Shown: positions 1-11,314, counted from the stretch's first letter. The stretch: DNA of 64,000 nt from Romanomermis culicivorax (GCA_963922205.1 CAWUHX010000300.1:186001-250000), one strand, 5' to 3'. The notes: generated by a model not told the origin, from the letters alone. Numbers and translations: made by a program.

Positions 1-242
1 CTTGGTCGAACCCTATACCCAAATGTCGGAACCCCCACCCCCTTGATCAACCCTATACCCAACCCCCCCCCAAACTCGGAAAAAAGTGGCTTTTTCGAGG
101 AAAATTTTCGAAATTTTTTCGACTTTTTGCGGTTTTTTTCGACTCCCTCCACAAAATTTTGAAAATGTTGAGACCCCCCACCCCAAAATTTTGGGTTTAG
201 CCTCCCCCCCCCCCCCAACTGGTCGAACCTCTTACCGGTATG
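1..242 (-). mobile_element. hAT-type MITE, family Rpt-A (right-truncated by window edge)
   Basis: Reverse-oriented copy of the commonest MITE here. It ends at 237-242 in GGTATG, complement of the family terminus CATACCTGTAA. Visible internal parts are the C-runs, the GGTCGAACC motif, and the conserved pieces around AAATTTTTTCGACTTTTT. The other end lies outside the window, so its target duplication cannot be checked. Confidence 0.75.
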
Positions 243-1001
243 ATGAACTTGCTCGCAAATGAGTAAGAAGAGTATAAATTTCCGAAAGATGTTTTCATGA
301 AGCTTTTTAATTGATTTTACGTTAGAAAAGAAATAATCGCATCAGAAAGCTTAGAGACTTGACGTACTATTGAGCTTCCTCAAAAGGAAAAAATGCGAAT
401 CTTCATTAAATATCATGATAAAATTTTGAAGATTATCAATTAAAACATGAGATAATACGTTCAAGATAATGTAAACTATTATAGATTAAGCATACCTGTA
501 AGAGGTGCGACCAGTTGGGGGGGGGGGTAAATCCAAAATATGGGGGGAGGAGGTCGAAAAAAGTCGAAATTTTTACCCAAAAAACGCACGCTTTTTTGCA
601 AATTTTTTAAATTTTTTCCAAACTGGGGGTTGGGTATATGGTTGGCCAAAATGGGGGGGGGGGGATCCCCCGACCCCCCTCCCCCAATTACAGGTATGAG
701 ATTAAGTGATAAATGAACGTAGGCATGTGAAAAGCCGCGCCTGAGCTAGGTAATACATAATCATGATTAATTAAGGTTATAACCGGCGCCAAGCAGTGTT
801 TTTTTTGCTCAAAACTTTTTGTCTCATTTGAGGAAAAACCCCAAAAAAATTTTCCTCGGGAGGAAAAATCAATTTTTTTAGTTTCCTTGCTTAAAAATCG
901 CTCAAAATCATTTCTGATGTGTTTTTTGAACGTTTCTCATCAACTTGCATCCTATTCCGCCAAAAACCCGTTATTTTTGGCAAAAACACTCGACCTATGA
1001 C
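243..1001 (+). repeat. Rpt-B dispersed repeat segment, interrupted by a MITE
   Basis: No gene. 243-490 plus 699-800 match 49570-49910 nearly base for base (for example the stretch containing AAAACATGAGATAATACG) and match 62940-63310 in reverse. The copy continues across the MITE at 491-698. It runs into a degraded hairpin (GGCGCCAAGC, near 784) and then a T/A-rich tail. Confidence 0.75.
491..698 (+). mobile_element. hAT-type MITE Rpt-A with perfect 8-bp target duplication
   Basis: Starts CATACCTGTAAGAGG and ends AATTACAGGTATG, giving terminal inverted repeats of about 11 bp. The 8 bases AGATTAAG precede it (483-490) and follow it (699-706). An 8-bp duplication with short inverted ends is typical of hAT elements. 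It carries two G-runs and no coding capacity, so it is nonautonomous. Confidence 0.88.
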
Positions 1002-1234
1002 CATACCTGTAAGAGGTCCGACCAGTTGGGGGGGGGGGGGGGTTAAATTCAAAATTTTGGGGGAGGGGGTCGAAAAAAGTCGAAGTTTTTCCCAAAAAAG
1101 GCCAAAAACATACCATTTTTTTGCCAATTTTTTCTAATTTTTTCCAAACTGGGGGGGGGGTTGGGTATACATGGTTGGCCAAGGCGGGGGGGAGGGATCC
1201 CCTAACCCCCCCCCCCCCCCAAATTACAGGTATG
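1002..1234 (+). mobile_element. hAT-type MITE Rpt-A with perfect 8-bp target duplication
   Basis: Begins CATACCTGTAAGAGGTCC and ends ATTACAGGTATG. CCTATGAC lies directly on both sides (994-1001 and 1235-1242). It has long G-runs near each end (about 1026-1043 and 1149-1160) and a C-run near 1205. Short ORFs across it only reflect low-complexity sequence. Confidence 0.88.
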
Positions 1235-2390
1235 CCTATGACCTGCTTGTAAATAAATGTTTAAGTGAATTTACATGACCCAAGCAAGAGAATAATTTAA
1301 CGGCATAACCTTTACTTATTTCTTTTATTTCTTTGACGACATAAAACAACCTAATTTTGACATAACAAGTAAATCAAACAGTAAACTTTGATAAAAACAT
1401 AACAATGAAAAATAGAATTTTAAAACTGATCTGACATAAAGGTATGAACTTGACCACAAGGGCTTTTCTTCTGCAAAGGCCAGGTTGCAGTGGGCAACTT
1501 GGAGAAAAGTTTTGGTTGCACAGATAAATTTTTGGTTGTTCACTCTAATATCAATAAATTAGCTTAATTTTATCGGAAAACCCACCAAAAGCTAGTTTTC
1601 TTTTATTTCATTTGATTCGCTTCGGTTTTAGGCTTTTAAAACCATATTTTCCGAGTTTTGAAGGGAAAATGAAAGGATTGGAATGAGTAACTTGTTCGGC
1701 GCCTGTAGCCGAAAATGTTTCAAGGATATTCATATTCTAGAAAGCTGGAAAATGAGCCTTTTTCAACTTTTATTTCCTAGACAGAAGATTTAATTTTTCA
1801 GTGAATTGTCGGTCGGGCAGACTACAATTCAAAACCAAAACTAGAAAAGCAACCAAGAATTTTGATTCTTCAACCAGCAAGAATTCCCACTAGGACTCAA
1901 GATGTTTTAATCACACAAATGCCAAAATCTTTTTAAAGACCGCAAAAAGACTTTGGCAAAATATTCGAGAAAAATCTTGCTTTTCGGCGCGAAGTACCGA
2001 AAAATTTGAACAATTTTCAATTTTATAACGCGTAAAATGCACCTCCGAACAGAAAACCATCAAAAAATTTTTTCTCAAATTGGTATTCCAAAAAAAATTC
2101 CTCAAAAATGGTCGATTGAGGAAAAAAACTAGCGCCAAGCGCCGGAAAATTTTGAGATTATGTATGACCCTCTAAAATGCACCAAAATGCATCTTTTCTG
2201 TAACCGATCCCCAAAATTTTCTTCCCTAAATGGGGAAAGAGCCCAAAAATTTTATCCTTCTCGAAAAAGCACGATTTGGGAAAAAACAATGAGCTGACTG
2301 GAGAAAGCATTGCGAAGCGACGAGATCTGTCATCATTTTGATTGGTCAAAAAAATTTATTGACTTTGCAGTTGTTTCTGGCAAATTTTCT
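1235..2390 (+). repeat. Rpt-B dispersed repeat, no gene seen
   Basis: 1600-2340 is a mosaic of Rpt-B modules. The block with ATGTTTTAATCA recurs at 36425-36540 and 59400-59560. The block around 2185-2290 (GGGGAAAGAGCCC, AGCACGATTTGGG) recurs at 40690-40805. Hairpin-like GC motifs sit near 1696, 1986 and 2131. Nothing between 1235 and 1560 was recognised. Confidence 0.6.
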
Positions 2391-2480
2391 GGCCTAGGCT
2401 TAAACTCAGGCTTAGGCTTAGGTTTACGCTTAGGCTTAGGATTAGGTTTAGTCAAGTTTAGGCTTAGGCCTTAGGCTTAA
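2391..2480 (+). repeat. Degenerate interstitial telomere-type repeat (TTAGGC)n
   Basis: A run of exact and one-off TTAGGC hexamers (CTTAGGCTTAGG and similar). TTAGGC is the nematode telomere unit. The sequence just left of it (TTTCTGGCAAATTTTCTGG) also flanks the reverse-oriented array at 41246-41299. It therefore belongs to a dispersed repeat and is not a chromosome end. Confidence 0.75.
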
Positions 2481-2483
2481 TGG

Positions 2484-2592
2484 TCATTTATACTTGCCTT
2501 TTTCGGCGGAACGGAACGGAAGCAGTTTTTCCGCGCGTTGGGAGAGTATAGCAGTCTTCATCGCGCGGAAGGATGATGAAAAGTATAAATGA
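2484..2592. repeat. Short inverted-repeat element (109 bp)
   Basis: Starts TCATTTATACTT and ends AAGTATAAATGA, a perfect 12-bp terminal inverted repeat. A second inner pair (TTCCGCGCG and CGCGCGGAA) lies between. It is too short to code. It may be a tiny fold-back element; no clear target duplication was found. Confidence 0.45.
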
Positions 2593-3530
2593 AGTCAACC
2601 GGAATCGACCGGTCCGAAGCATTTCGATTACGTCGTGCAAAAAAATTTCGGTTTGGATGCTCCGTCTGTACGCGTACTACGACCGAGAAATTCATTTTTT
2701 ATTTTCGATATTTGAGCGAATCTCGCATGTTTTTTTGATGCCTTAACATTTTTTTTGGCAAATTTAACGAACTGGAACTACTTTTCTTGTTCTCATACGC
2801 AATTTTCCGTCGCAATCACGGTTTTTCCCGTCTATTTCCCGTTTTTCCCGTCTATCACCGTTTTTTTTTTCCTCGAAGATTTTTTCCACATGAGAACCGG
2901 ACCCAAAATTTTTTTCCTCATTTTCCAACAATTTTCCTCATTTTTAAAAACGCTTATAATGTGGCTATGGATGCTTTTTTATGCATTTTAGGAGCATACC
3001 CATGCATTTTGTTGTATTTGGAGTCAGAAACCTGCAAAAACGAGAAAAAAGTTGAGAAAATTCTAGTTATATTAGCCAAAATGAGCTCATGAAGAATATA
3101 TTGGTGTTCTACAGGAGCGGGTGAAGCATGTTAACGAATAACGATAGAGTTCTCTCTCAGGAATTTATCCGCTATTAACATTTCTATGGCTCTCATTAGA
3201 ATCATCTAATTTTATTTAGTTCTTGGTCCGGCGCGCAGCGCCGGAAAAATTTTCAAATTTTCACTTTCTACAACGCTGGAAATTGAACCTTCACAACGCT
3301 AGGAAATGAATTAAAATCCGACTGATGAAGTATAATTTGTTTCCCATTCCGGCGCGTAGCGCCGGGAAAATTTTTCAGTTTTTATATTCTAAAACGCTGG
3401 AAAATAAATCTCCCTAACAGATATTCATAAACAGAAGTTCTAAAATTGCAGTCTAGAATGATGTCTCTAATTTCTATCTTCAATAAACGCAAAAGTTCAG
3501 GTTGCAGACGTTTAAAAAATTCCAAACATC
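2593..3530 (+). repeat. Rpt-B dispersed repeat with two GC hairpins
   Basis: Matches 45640-46300, 54165-54389 + 55702-55970, and 57160-57400. The shared blocks include ACGCTTATAATGTGGCTA, the stretch ending GAATATATTGG, and two GC hairpins. The hairpins are GGCGCGCAGCGCC (3230-3242) and GGCGCGTAGCGCC (3351-3363), each followed by A/T runs. The LTR retrotransposon is inserted at the right end, after CATC at 3527-3530. No gene. Confidence 0.7.
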
Positions 3531-4124
3531 TGTTGTGGAGCGCCGATTGACTACAGTGTAAACTCGTCAGTTTTACAAAGTGATTCACAAGAACGCATCG
3601 TTTCGGAGCTCAAAGTTGTTCAAAGTTGTCCGAAGGTTTACAACATCAAACATTACACTCGCAGAAGGTTTGTGATAAAGTTTAGTTCTCGTTTTTGTGG
3701 TGGTCTTGAGCGGTCGTATCTCTTGCTGTTCATTGCGACCCATTTTGAGTATTGTGAAGGGGCGATTCGCAGTAGTAAGTTTTTGTTTAGTAAAATATAT
3801 AATCCTCTCATCGCTCAATACTAAAGTAGTAGTAAGACTAGTCCAGTATCGGTCGTAAGTGTATCGCGAGTTTCGGCATCCGAAAACCTTTGGCGACCTG
3901 AGCAAAGATCCCTGGATAAATTGACACAGCGCTCTCTACGAGCCCGTCAATCTCCTGCATTCGACTATTGTTGCGTTAATTCCGTTAAACACTCCGAGTG
4001 TTTCGTCTATAGTGTTCCGCACGCTCTTCTACGTTCCGTACGTCTCTTCTAAAACGCACGATAAATCGTCAAGCTACACAGCTTTGCGTCGTCATCTACT
4101 CTCTTCAATTTCCCACGCACGACA
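3531..4124 (+). repeat. 5' LTR
   Basis: Begins TGTTGTGGAGCGCCG and ends CCCACGCACGACA (TG...CA). It pairs with 11315-11908 over the full 594 bp with 7 substitutions and no indels. A diverged solo copy lies at 39803-40401. The opposite-strand and internal ORFs inside it are repeated in the other LTR and are not genes. Confidence 0.95.
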
Positions 4125-4129
4125 TAATT

Positions 4130-4147
4130 TGGTGACCGTACCAGCTC
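4130..4147 (+). promoter_or_regulatory. Candidate primer binding site
   Basis: TGGTGACCGTACCAGCTC starts five bases after the 5' LTR. TGG is complementary to the universal CCA end of tRNA, as expected for a minus-strand primer site. I could not assign the tRNA species. Confidence 0.55.
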
Positions 4148-4199
4148 ATCTAAAGGTTGAGGAAATGCCGAAATTTGCGAAAAATCGAAAATCCGAAAA

Positions 4200-6098
4200 A
4201 TGGAAGAAAACCGCACGCGTCGCTCTACTGCGCTCGGTTACGAAAAAGGTTTCTATAAGAAACTAGCGAATCCCGATGATCTAGAAATCGAAAACTTCGA
4301 CTGCGAAAACGCGAATCTACCGCTTCTCTACGAAGCAGATAAGCGTAATTTCGATCTACCAGAAACGTCCGCTCCGCTGAAAACGCGAAAAACCTCGCGA
4401 TCTCTATCTCCGAAAATCGTCGAAAATCGAAAATTCAACTTTCTAAAACCGAAACCGAAAGAGACCGATACTCGAAAAATCTTCGATAATGACGCGTATA
4501 TCGACGTAATGCAAAAATGTGATGCTGAAATGATAAACTTTCGTGGCGACGCTACTAACGCGTTGAGCGAAATCGTAACTATCGCGACTCAACAGCGAAA
4601 ACTTCTCGATGAGTTTAAAACCGAAATCGAAGCGATGCGAGCTCAGAAAGAAGAGCTAACGAAACCGAATGTTCCTGAAATCGAAAATAACGCGAGACCT
4701 ACGAGCTCTTACGCTCAGTCTCAGAAATCGACAAAACCGAAAAATGTCACTAGGGATCGAAAAAGTCAACTTAGTTTTCGTAGTATAATCGATGATGATG
4801 ATGATCTAATCATCCCGACACAAACGTTTGACCGCTCTAACGCGCTAAACGCGCTAAACTCTCAAATAAATTTTCCGTCTATCCCACCTTCTCAGGTGCA
4901 TAGATCTTTCGCCGATGACGAAACGAGAATTAAAACTATCTGTAAAAAGATAGCGCGGCAAAAACTAGATAATTCGACCCGAAATCAACAAGTGTTGAAA
5001 TTCTTCATTGTACTTGAAAACGAGTTGGGCCTCGATGCGTCTGAGTATGTGAAACTTCACACTTTGCGTCGCTTGACTTGCGATGGTGCCCTGAACACCA
5101 TACGAGATGTCCGATCATACGATGAAGCGGAACAGATTTTGATGTGTATGAATGCACCGAATTGCGACCAAGATACGCTCCAATGCGAGCTCCAGTCTAT
5201 CGCTCCTTTCGAAACCGAAGATCCGTCAGCTTTCTTAAATCGAATCAGTACCTACGTACATCTACTGTACTATGACAGAAGCGCTCAGTATCGCCATAGA
5301 AAAGTTATCACAACTTTTCTTTGGAAAATGCCGGAAATTTACAGAGTCTCAATTGACGCGAGTACTCTAGAAATGATCACTGACTTAGCTATAGCCGTCG
5401 CGAAAGTTCAGAAAATCCAGCGAGCGAATAAACAGTCGACTGTCAGAGTAGAACGACCTATACTGGTTAATACACTCGAAAATCGGTCAGAAGAGCAACC
5501 AGCTCAGTCGCGCTTCACAGATAATTCGAAACCTCGTTTCAGAGATAACTCTCAATCCCGATACAGAGACGACTCTAGACAGCGAAATAGCGTGAGGTTT
5601 CAAGAAAATTCGACTCTAATGAAGACGAAAGAATTGGAAGAAAGCATAAAACGAGTCCTAGAAAAGTTCGGAATCCGAGAGAATTCGCAAAACGCTAATA
5701 ATTTCGAAAATCGAAGATCGCGATTCGATCGCTGGACGAGTCCGAACTTTCGGAATAGAGAAAACATTCCTATATGGGATTTCTCACAGAATCGAAACTT
5801 CCAACGAAATCAGTCACGTGAACGACCGGTGAAATATTGCACCTATCATGGTCAATGTAAACAGGACAGCTCCGAATGCTATCAATTGAAACCACAGGCT
5901 TCTCAGCCTCGGCAACAGCAACTAAATCATCAATGGCAAAACAACCATAATTGGCGTTCTCGTTTTCAACAAAATACGCGTAACTACACGCTCAATCAGA
6001 ATCAAAATTTTGACCGGAATAACCGATTTTTCAATCGTGATAATCGAAACTACCAGAGAGATGTTGCAAACATTTCTCTCTGCGATTCCGAATCCTGA
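4200..6098 (+). CDS. gag: Gag polyprotein of the Ty3/gypsy element
   Basis: 632 codons from the ATG at 4200. The N-terminal ~200 residues are charged and lysine/arginine-rich. A retrotransposon Gag-type helical region follows at about residues 240-415 (RRLTCDG, then YDEAEQILMC, then the WKMPEIYR segment). An arginine/asparagine-rich linker comes next. The C-terminus holds a nucleocapsid-like zinc knuckle variant, C547-x2-H-x2-C-x6-C (CTYHGQCKQDSSEC), then a Gln/Asn/Arg-rich tail. It should form the particle shell and bind element RNA. It ends at TGA 6096-6098, which is the only stop before pol in the same frame. The start is inferred: 4200 is the first ATG in this frame after the PBS region, but an upstream non-ATG start is not excluded. 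Confidence 0.9.
   Translation: MEENRTRRSTALGYEKGFYKKLANPDDLEIENFDCENANLPLLYEADKRNFDLPETSAPLKTRKTSRSLSPKIVENRKFNFLKPKPKETDTRKIFDNDAYIDVMQKCDAEMINFRGDATNALSEIVTIATQQRKLLDEFKTEIEAMRAQKEELTKPNVPEIENNARPTSSYAQSQKSTKPKNVTRDRKSQLSFRSIIDDDDDLIIPTQTFDRSNALNALNSQINFPSIPPSQVHRSFADDETRIKTICKKIARQKLDNSTRNQQVLKFFIVLENELGLDASEYVKLHTLRRLTCDGALNTIRDVRSYDEAEQILMCMNAPNCDQDTLQCELQSIAPFETEDPSAFLNRISTYVHLLYYDRSAQYRHRKVITTFLWKMPEIYRVSIDASTLEMITDLAIAVAKVQKIQRANKQSTVRVERPILVNTLENRSEEQPAQSRFTDNSKPRFRDNSQSRYRDDSRQRNSVRFQENSTLMKTKELEESIKRVLEKFGIRENSQNANNFENRRSRFDRWTSPNFRNRENIPIWDFSQNRNFQRNQSRERPVKYCTYHGQCKQDSSECYQLKPQASQPRQQQLNHQWQNNHNWRSRFQQNTRNYTLNQNQNFDRNNRFFNRDNRNYQRDVANISLCDSES
6096..6098 (+). promoter_or_regulatory. 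Single in-frame TGA between gag and pol (possible readthrough site)
   Basis: After this TGA the reading frame runs CAA GAA AAG ATA ATC and onward through twelve sense codons to the ATG at 6135. It continues to 10190 with no further stop. The context TGA-C is one tolerated in known readthrough sites. Whether it is a regulated leaky stop or one point mutation in an originally fused Gag-Pol cannot be told from one copy. Confidence 0.6.
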
Positions 6099-6134
6099 CA
6101 AGAAAAGATAATCGAAAAGCACTACTACTATCCG

Positions 6135-9100
6135 ATGAATAACTCACAGTCTATACAGACTCAGCTAACTTCTCCGAAATCTTCGCAACAAGTTTTGTCA
6201 TCAGAAACCAAAATGGTGTCCAACTCACCTGAACCTTTCGTTCCGATGAAACCGACAACTAGTACAGCTAATATGCTTGAACCGACAGAAGCTTCTAAAG
6301 CTACAAACTTCTTTGTCACTCCCGGAATCACAGATTTCACAATCGAAAAACCTACTGAACCGTGGATCGCGAGATCTAGCGTGTGTCGAATCGAAGAATG
6401 TTCGCAAAAAGATATCAAACTTCTGAGCTTATACGCTCCTACTCTTGCTTTTCATATCGATGCCGAAATCGGAAAAATCAAAACGAAAGCGTTAATCGAT
6501 ACCGGTGCTCAGTGTTCAGTCATTTCCTCATGTCTAGCTCAACGCTCTTTGGGGGTTGACTATGATACTTTGGAAACATCCGCGCAGATAAAAGTAGCCG
6601 ATGGTGCTATCGTCGATGCTAGAGGTCCGATAATCTTCAAAATCAGTTCATCTTTCGGAACACATCTAGTACGATGTTGGATACTACCTACTACAGGAGA
6701 GCAATGCCTCCTAGGAACCGATTTCCTAGTGCATCCGAGCATTCGAGCCGTAATAAATTTTCACGAAAATTTCATCAGAATCGGAGACGTTCAGCAAGAA
6801 CTAAATCTAGTTTTGAAACCGATCGAAAAAGCGCCCTATGACGAAGTATTTTCAAATACTTCTACGGGACAAAGTCAAACGCAAATCGTGAAAATCGACA
6901 GATCATTACCGATTTTGAATATCTCGTCATGCTACGTAGAACCGAATTGTCAGACTTGGGTAAACGGGAAAGTCTTCCCTTTCACAAACGAAAGCTTCAA
7001 AAGCGTCATAGTTCAACCTGTGAACTTCGGAAATGAAAACTGCGAATATCCGATCGAACTAGCGATAATCAACATAACCGAAGGCAAATGTCCACTATTA
7101 TTTGTCAATAATAGTGCGAACGGTATCCATCTGCAACCTAACCAGCTCATCGCTGAGGTTAAATTCAGACTGGAAGAATCGAAAATGACTGTCGCGTCGC
7201 TAAGCGATCATGAAGAAGACTATGAGCCAGCAACGTTGGTTAAAGACCAGTCAACCATGTCCGAAGAAGAAAAACTTCAACTCGCTCTCGAAAGAATGAC
7301 CGAAAAGTCGAATATCGACGATGAAGATAGAAAAATCGCTATCGAAGTCTTCAAGCAGTATCGCGATGTTTTCAGTCTCCCTGGAGATCAGCCTACTCTC
7401 ACTCACGAGTTAACGGTCTCTATAGACACCGGTGATGCAAAACCAGTCGCGAAACACTACTATCGTGCGCCGATTGAACAAAGACCAATGGTTCGTCAGA
7501 AAATCCAAGAAATGTTGGAAAAAGGCCTCATCGAACCTTCCCGATCACCATGGGCAGCGCCTATGTTTCTGGTAACGAAAAAAGATGGAAGTTGGAGACC
7601 CGTAGTCGACTATAGAGGTATAAATGAAGTTACTCCTAGCGATAAGTTTCCGATCCCGAGAATCGATGACTATCTAGATGCTTTAGGCAATGCAAGATTT
7701 TTCTCAACTCTAGACTTAAAAGCAGGGTATTGGCAAATCCCTTTAGACATCGCTTCACGCGATAAAACTACTTTCGTCAGTCAAGCAGGCTTGTTTCGTT
7801 TCAAAGTTCTACCTTTTGGTTTGAAAAACGCTCCGGCTGAATTTCAAAGATTAATGGAACGGATCCTGCATCCATATATCTGGAAAATCTGTTTGGTCTA
7901 TATCGACGATATCATAGTCTTTTCACAAACGTATAACGATCATCTAGCACATATCCAACTGATCTTTGATGCTCTTCGTGACGCAAATCTAACGCTAAGA
8001 CCAGATAAATGCGATTTCGTACCGAAACAAGTCAAGTTTCTTGGTCATTTGCTAAGCGAAAATGGAATCTCGCCTGATCCCGAAAAGGTCTCCGCGATCG
8101 TAAACTATGAAATGCCAAAAATGGTAAAAGATCTGCAAAGTTTTTTGGGTCTAGTCCAATGGTGTAGACGATTCATACCGAATCTTGCCACTCTTTCGCG
8201 ACCTCTCTATCAACTACTATGGAAAAACGCGAAATATGAGATAAGCAAAGAACATCGTACAGCTTTTAACGAGATTAAAACATCTCTAACATCAACTCCT
8301 TTTTTGCGATATCCTGTCTATAGCGACAAAAAATCGAAATTCATCATCCAAACTGATGCTAGCACAACTGCTATCGGTGCGATTTTGTATCAAGAAAATG
8401 AAACTGATCAATGGGTCATCGCTTACAACAGTAGAGTTCTGTCTGACGTAGAAACCCGCTACAGTATGACTGAGCGCGAATGTTTAGCAATTGTAGAAGC
8501 TTTCCGATGGTACAGACACTATGTCTATGGTCAAAAAGTAACGGTCAGAACTGATCATAAACCTTTGCAATGGATCAAAGAAGAAAAACATCGAAATTCA
8601 CGTCTTCAGAACTTCGCAATAAAGCTTCAAGATTATGATTATCCCGTTGAATATGTAAAAGGCAAAGAAAATGCTTGCGCTGATTTTCTATCACGAAATG
8701 AACCTCGCGCTAAAGTAAAGCCAAAGACTAGCGAAGAAGTAACAAATGAAATATTCAGACCAACATTTCGCGAAGGAAAAAAGACTGTCGTAGCGGCCAT
8801 AACAAGATCAATGACGCAAAAAGAAGAAAGAAAGAAAGTGCCGAAGTTTGAAGAAGATTTCCAACAGCCAGAGAAACGGCTAGTAACTATAGAATCACCG
8901 GAAGAAATCAGAGAAGCTCAAAGAAAAGATCCGTACATCACGAAGTTGATAAAAGTTCTGGAACAAAACCAAATCTCTACGATTTCATCTGCTTTTCATA
9001 CCGAAAACGAAATAGTGTACCGAACGTCAAAACAAGCTAATACAGCTTCCACGATAGTAGTTCCGACTACTTTGATTGAAAGCGTTTTGTATCAATTTCA

Positions 9101-10190
9101 CGGCGCAAAGATTTTGAGTCATCAAGGTCATAGACGCACTACAGCAATGATTTGTCAGCATTTCTGGTGGCCGAAAATGGAAGAATCGATAATAAAATGG
9201 ATCAAAACATGTAAAACATGTCAACAAACAACTTCTCAGTTGCCGAAACCTCCTCCGTTGATGCCGATTCAACCGAAATATCCATTTGAAATCGTCGCGA
9301 CTGACATAGTAAGCATATCCCCTTTGGGTGAGAAAAGATCATACGTCATCGTATTTCAAGACTACTTTACTAAATGGGTAAGCGCACATTTGATTCCGGA
9401 TCAAAAAGCAGCAACTATAGTCGAAACTTTCATAAACAACGTAGTTTTGGTTCATGGCAGCCCGAAACATCTACTATCAGATCAGGGTTCAGGATTCACT
9501 TCAAACTTGATGAAAGACATCGCGAAACTTCTAAAAGTTCAGAAAATCAATACCACTGCGTATCACCCGCAATGTAATGGAATGGTAGAAAGATTCAATC
9601 AAATGCTGATTTCGCAACTCAAAAAATTCACCGCTGAAGATCCCGACAATTGGGAACGGTATTTACCTTTTGCGACATTCCCCTATAACAATGTTCCTCA
9701 CACAGCTACTCACTTTTCTCCATTTCGACTTTTGCGAGGGTATGAACCCAGAATCGCTATAGATTTCGACTGCGCGAAAAGTCTTACACTACCGCTAAAC
9801 TACGATGCATATCAGTATATCTTCACGCAAGCACAACTAACGCTATATAATGAAGTTTCCGAAAACTTAAAAAACGCATCTGAATCACATAAACGATACT
9901 TCGATAAGAAAGCGAAAGACCAAAAATACGATCTAAACGATCTCATACTGTTGCTTAACAATAAAAAAGCAACTAAAATCGACAAAGACTACATCGGACC
10001 CTTCGTAGTGGTCGAAAATTCCGAAATTTCAAAAAACGTCATAACGATCGATAGTCTAGATTGTCCCGGACAATCTCAGAAAGTCTCACTTTCTCGCGTA
10101 AAGCCGTATTTGCCTCGAACGGCATTCCAAATTTTTAACGCGCAAGTCAGTGGTCCTCCACAACTGACTAGTCACGCGCTACTGCATTGA
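6135..10190 (+). CDS. pol: Pol polyprotein: protease, reverse transcriptase, RNase H, integrase
   Basis: 1351 codons from the ATG at 6135; because the frame is open back to 6099, translation may instead enter from gag. Domains in order: aspartic protease with DTGA at residues 122-125; RT with [12 protein letters not shown] and the catalytic YIDD at 589-592; RNase H with TDAS (D741) and TDHKPL; integrase with an HHCC zinc finger (first H 989, C1026 and C1029) and catalytic D1057, D1116, E1152 with 35 residues between the last two. A GPF motif ([10 protein letters not shown]) sits near the C-terminus, as in Ty3/gypsy integrases. No inactivating change is seen in these motifs. It makes cDNA from element RNA and inserts it, here with a 4-bp duplication. 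The integrase C-terminus shows no chromodomain that I can recognise. Confidence 0.95.
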   Translation: MNNSQSIQTQLTSPKSSQQVLSSETKMVSNSPEPFVPMKPTTSTANMLEPTEASKATNFFVTPGITDFTIEKPTEPWIARSSVCRIEECSQKDIKLLSLYAPTLAFHIDAEIGKIKTKALIDTGAQCSVISSCLAQRSLGVDYDTLETSAQIKVADGAIVDARGPIIFKISSSFGTHLVRCWILPTTGEQCLLGTDFLVHPSIRAVINFHENFIRIGDVQQELNLVLKPIEKAPYDEVFSNTSTGQSQTQIVKIDRSLPILNISSCYVEPNCQTWVNGKVFPFTNESFKSVIVQPVNFGNENCEYPIELAIINITEGKCPLLFVNNSANGIHLQPNQLIAEVKFRLEESKMTVASLSDHEEDYEPATLVKDQSTMSEEEKLQLALERMTEKSNIDDEDRKIAIEVFKQYRDVFSLPGDQPTLTHELTVSIDTGDAKPVAKHYYRAPIEQRPMVRQKIQEMLEKGLIEPSRSPWAAPMFLVTKKDGSWRPVVDYRGINEVTPSDKFPIPRIDDYLDALGNARFFSTLDLKAGYWQIPLDIASRDKTTFVSQAGLFRFKVLPFGLKNAPAEFQRLMERILHPYIWKICLVYIDDIIVFSQTYNDHLAHIQLIFDALRDANLTLRPDKCDFVPKQVKFLGHLLSENGISPDPEKVSAIVNYEMPKMVKDLQSFLGLVQWCRRFIPNLATLSRPLYQLLWKNAKYEISKEHRTAFNEIKTSLTSTPFLRYPVYSDKKSKFIIQTDASTTAIGAILYQENETDQWVIAYNSRVLSDVETRYSMTERECLAIVEAFRWYRHYVYGQKVTVRTDHKPLQWIKEEKHRNSRLQNFAIKLQDYDYPVEYVKGKENACADFLSRNEPRAKVKPKTSEEVTNEIFRPTFREGKKTVVAAITRSMTQKEERKKVPKFEEDFQQPEKRLVTIESPEEIREAQRKDPYITKLIKVLEQNQISTISSAFHTENEIVYRTSKQANTASTIVVPTTLIESVLYQFHGAKILSHQGHRRTTAMICQHFWWPKMEESIIKWIKTCKTCQQTTSQLPKPPPLMPIQPKYPFEIVATDIVSISPLGEKRSYVIVFQDYFTKWVSAHLIPDQKAATIVETFINNVVLVHGSPKHLLSDQGSGFTSNLMKDIAKLLKVQKINTTAYHPQCNGMVERFNQMLISQLKKFTAEDPDNWERYLPFATFPYNNVPHTATHFSPFRLLRGYEPRIAIDFDCAKSLTLPLNYDAYQYIFTQAQLTLYNEVSENLKNASESHKRYFDKKAKDQKYDLNDLILLLNNKKATKIDKDYIGPFVVVENSEISKNVITIDSLDCPGQSQKVSLSRVKPYLPRTAFQIFNAQVSGPPQLTSHALLH

Positions 10191-11301
10191 GATCGAATTT
10201 TGTATTGTTCGTAAAATATTTATTTTCTAGTTCAAAATCGATCCGTTTTTTTTATATTCCGTTTTCCCTTTCGTCTTCACCATTTTGATCATTTTGAACT
10301 AACCTATAACAGTCTTCCACAGACTAAAGGTAGCGTATGGCCGATTTGCGAGCTGCGATAAAAACTCCGTTTCGAAACATGCTTTCGCGTAATCTACTGG
10401 GTGGCAAAGAAACCACAACATCCTAAACATTTCAAATTTTTCTACGTCTCATCCGTATCGCCGAAATTTCTTCTACAGTTTGGTATTGATCCGCTCAATA
10501 CCTTTCGAATTTCGAGTTTCAAAGACTTCGCCAGAAGCTTTATATACGTTTCTCTACGAAACTTAAAGCTTGCATCCGCTGCAAACTTTCCGATCTGACG
10601 CCTCCGTGGCTAAAGATTTCGTTCTAAAACACTGACGCCTCCGCGGCTAAAGACTCCGGTCATCAGAATAAAGACTCCGGTCTTCCGTTCGAAATTTACC
10701 CTTGGCGATATGTTCCGTAGAAATATTTCTTTCCGTATACGAAAAGCGCCGCCGATGTTTCACATAGGACGCCTACCCCAGGCTTTGTGAAACATCATGA
10801 TTGCCATTCCGAAAGCTCGAAGGCTCAAAAAGGTCCGTGCACCTTTGGTCTTGGAAAAAACGTGCATCTCGCACTACCACTCTCCAACTTTCCAAAAATT
10901 ATATATATCTTTCACTCAAACTCTAATATATTTTGGTCAAAATTCAACTAATATTATGTTGCAAATCGCCCTGTTGTTGAAAAATTGTTAGAATTGTTTG
11001 CTTTTTTTGTATTGCTCAAATGTTTTGTAAATTTTGTTGTAAGTATCTGATTGCCGCCAAAGTCAAATGAAAAGGTCCACCGAGAAAGAAAAATCGTCTG
11101 CGTGTGAAAGGAAGAAAAGAAACGATGCTAAAACGGGTTAAACTACCCTACTACACTGACTGTTTACACCTCTGAAAGCTCTACCGAAAATTGTATGCTG
11201 CTTGATCGATTGTAGACTCTACGATTGATGGAAAAAAGCGATGTTTAAAACCACTCGCTCCCGGAGGAAGAAAATTTGAATCGCTTGAGGCGATTTACGT
11301 C
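10191..11301 (+). other. Non-coding region between pol and the 3' LTR
   Basis: 1.1 kb with no ORF above 65 codons and no envelope-like signal. It contains a short direct repeat: CTGACGCCTCCG, then GGCTAAAGA, at about 10597-10618 and 10631-10652, with AGACTCCGGTC recurring near 10648 and 10672. It may hold 3' regulatory or packaging sequence of the element; nothing specific is recognised. Confidence 0.5.
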
Positions 11302-11314
11302 GAAGGGGGAGGAG
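11302..11314 (+). promoter_or_regulatory. Polypurine tract
   Basis: GAAGGGGGAGGAG immediately precedes the 3' LTR start at 11315. This is the expected plus-strand DNA primer position. Confidence 0.85.

Noticed and set aside
2391..2480. TTAGGC tract as a telomere or chromosome end
   Set aside because: Degenerate, short, and inside a repeat that recurs at 41246 and 60049.
3585..3905. 106-codon minus-strand ORF, seen identically at 11369-11689
   Set aside because: It lies within the LTRs and is repeated only because the LTRs are; no motif.
10191..11301. Envelope-like ORF downstream of pol
   Set aside because: Only frames of 64-65 codons with no signal peptide or membrane segments.
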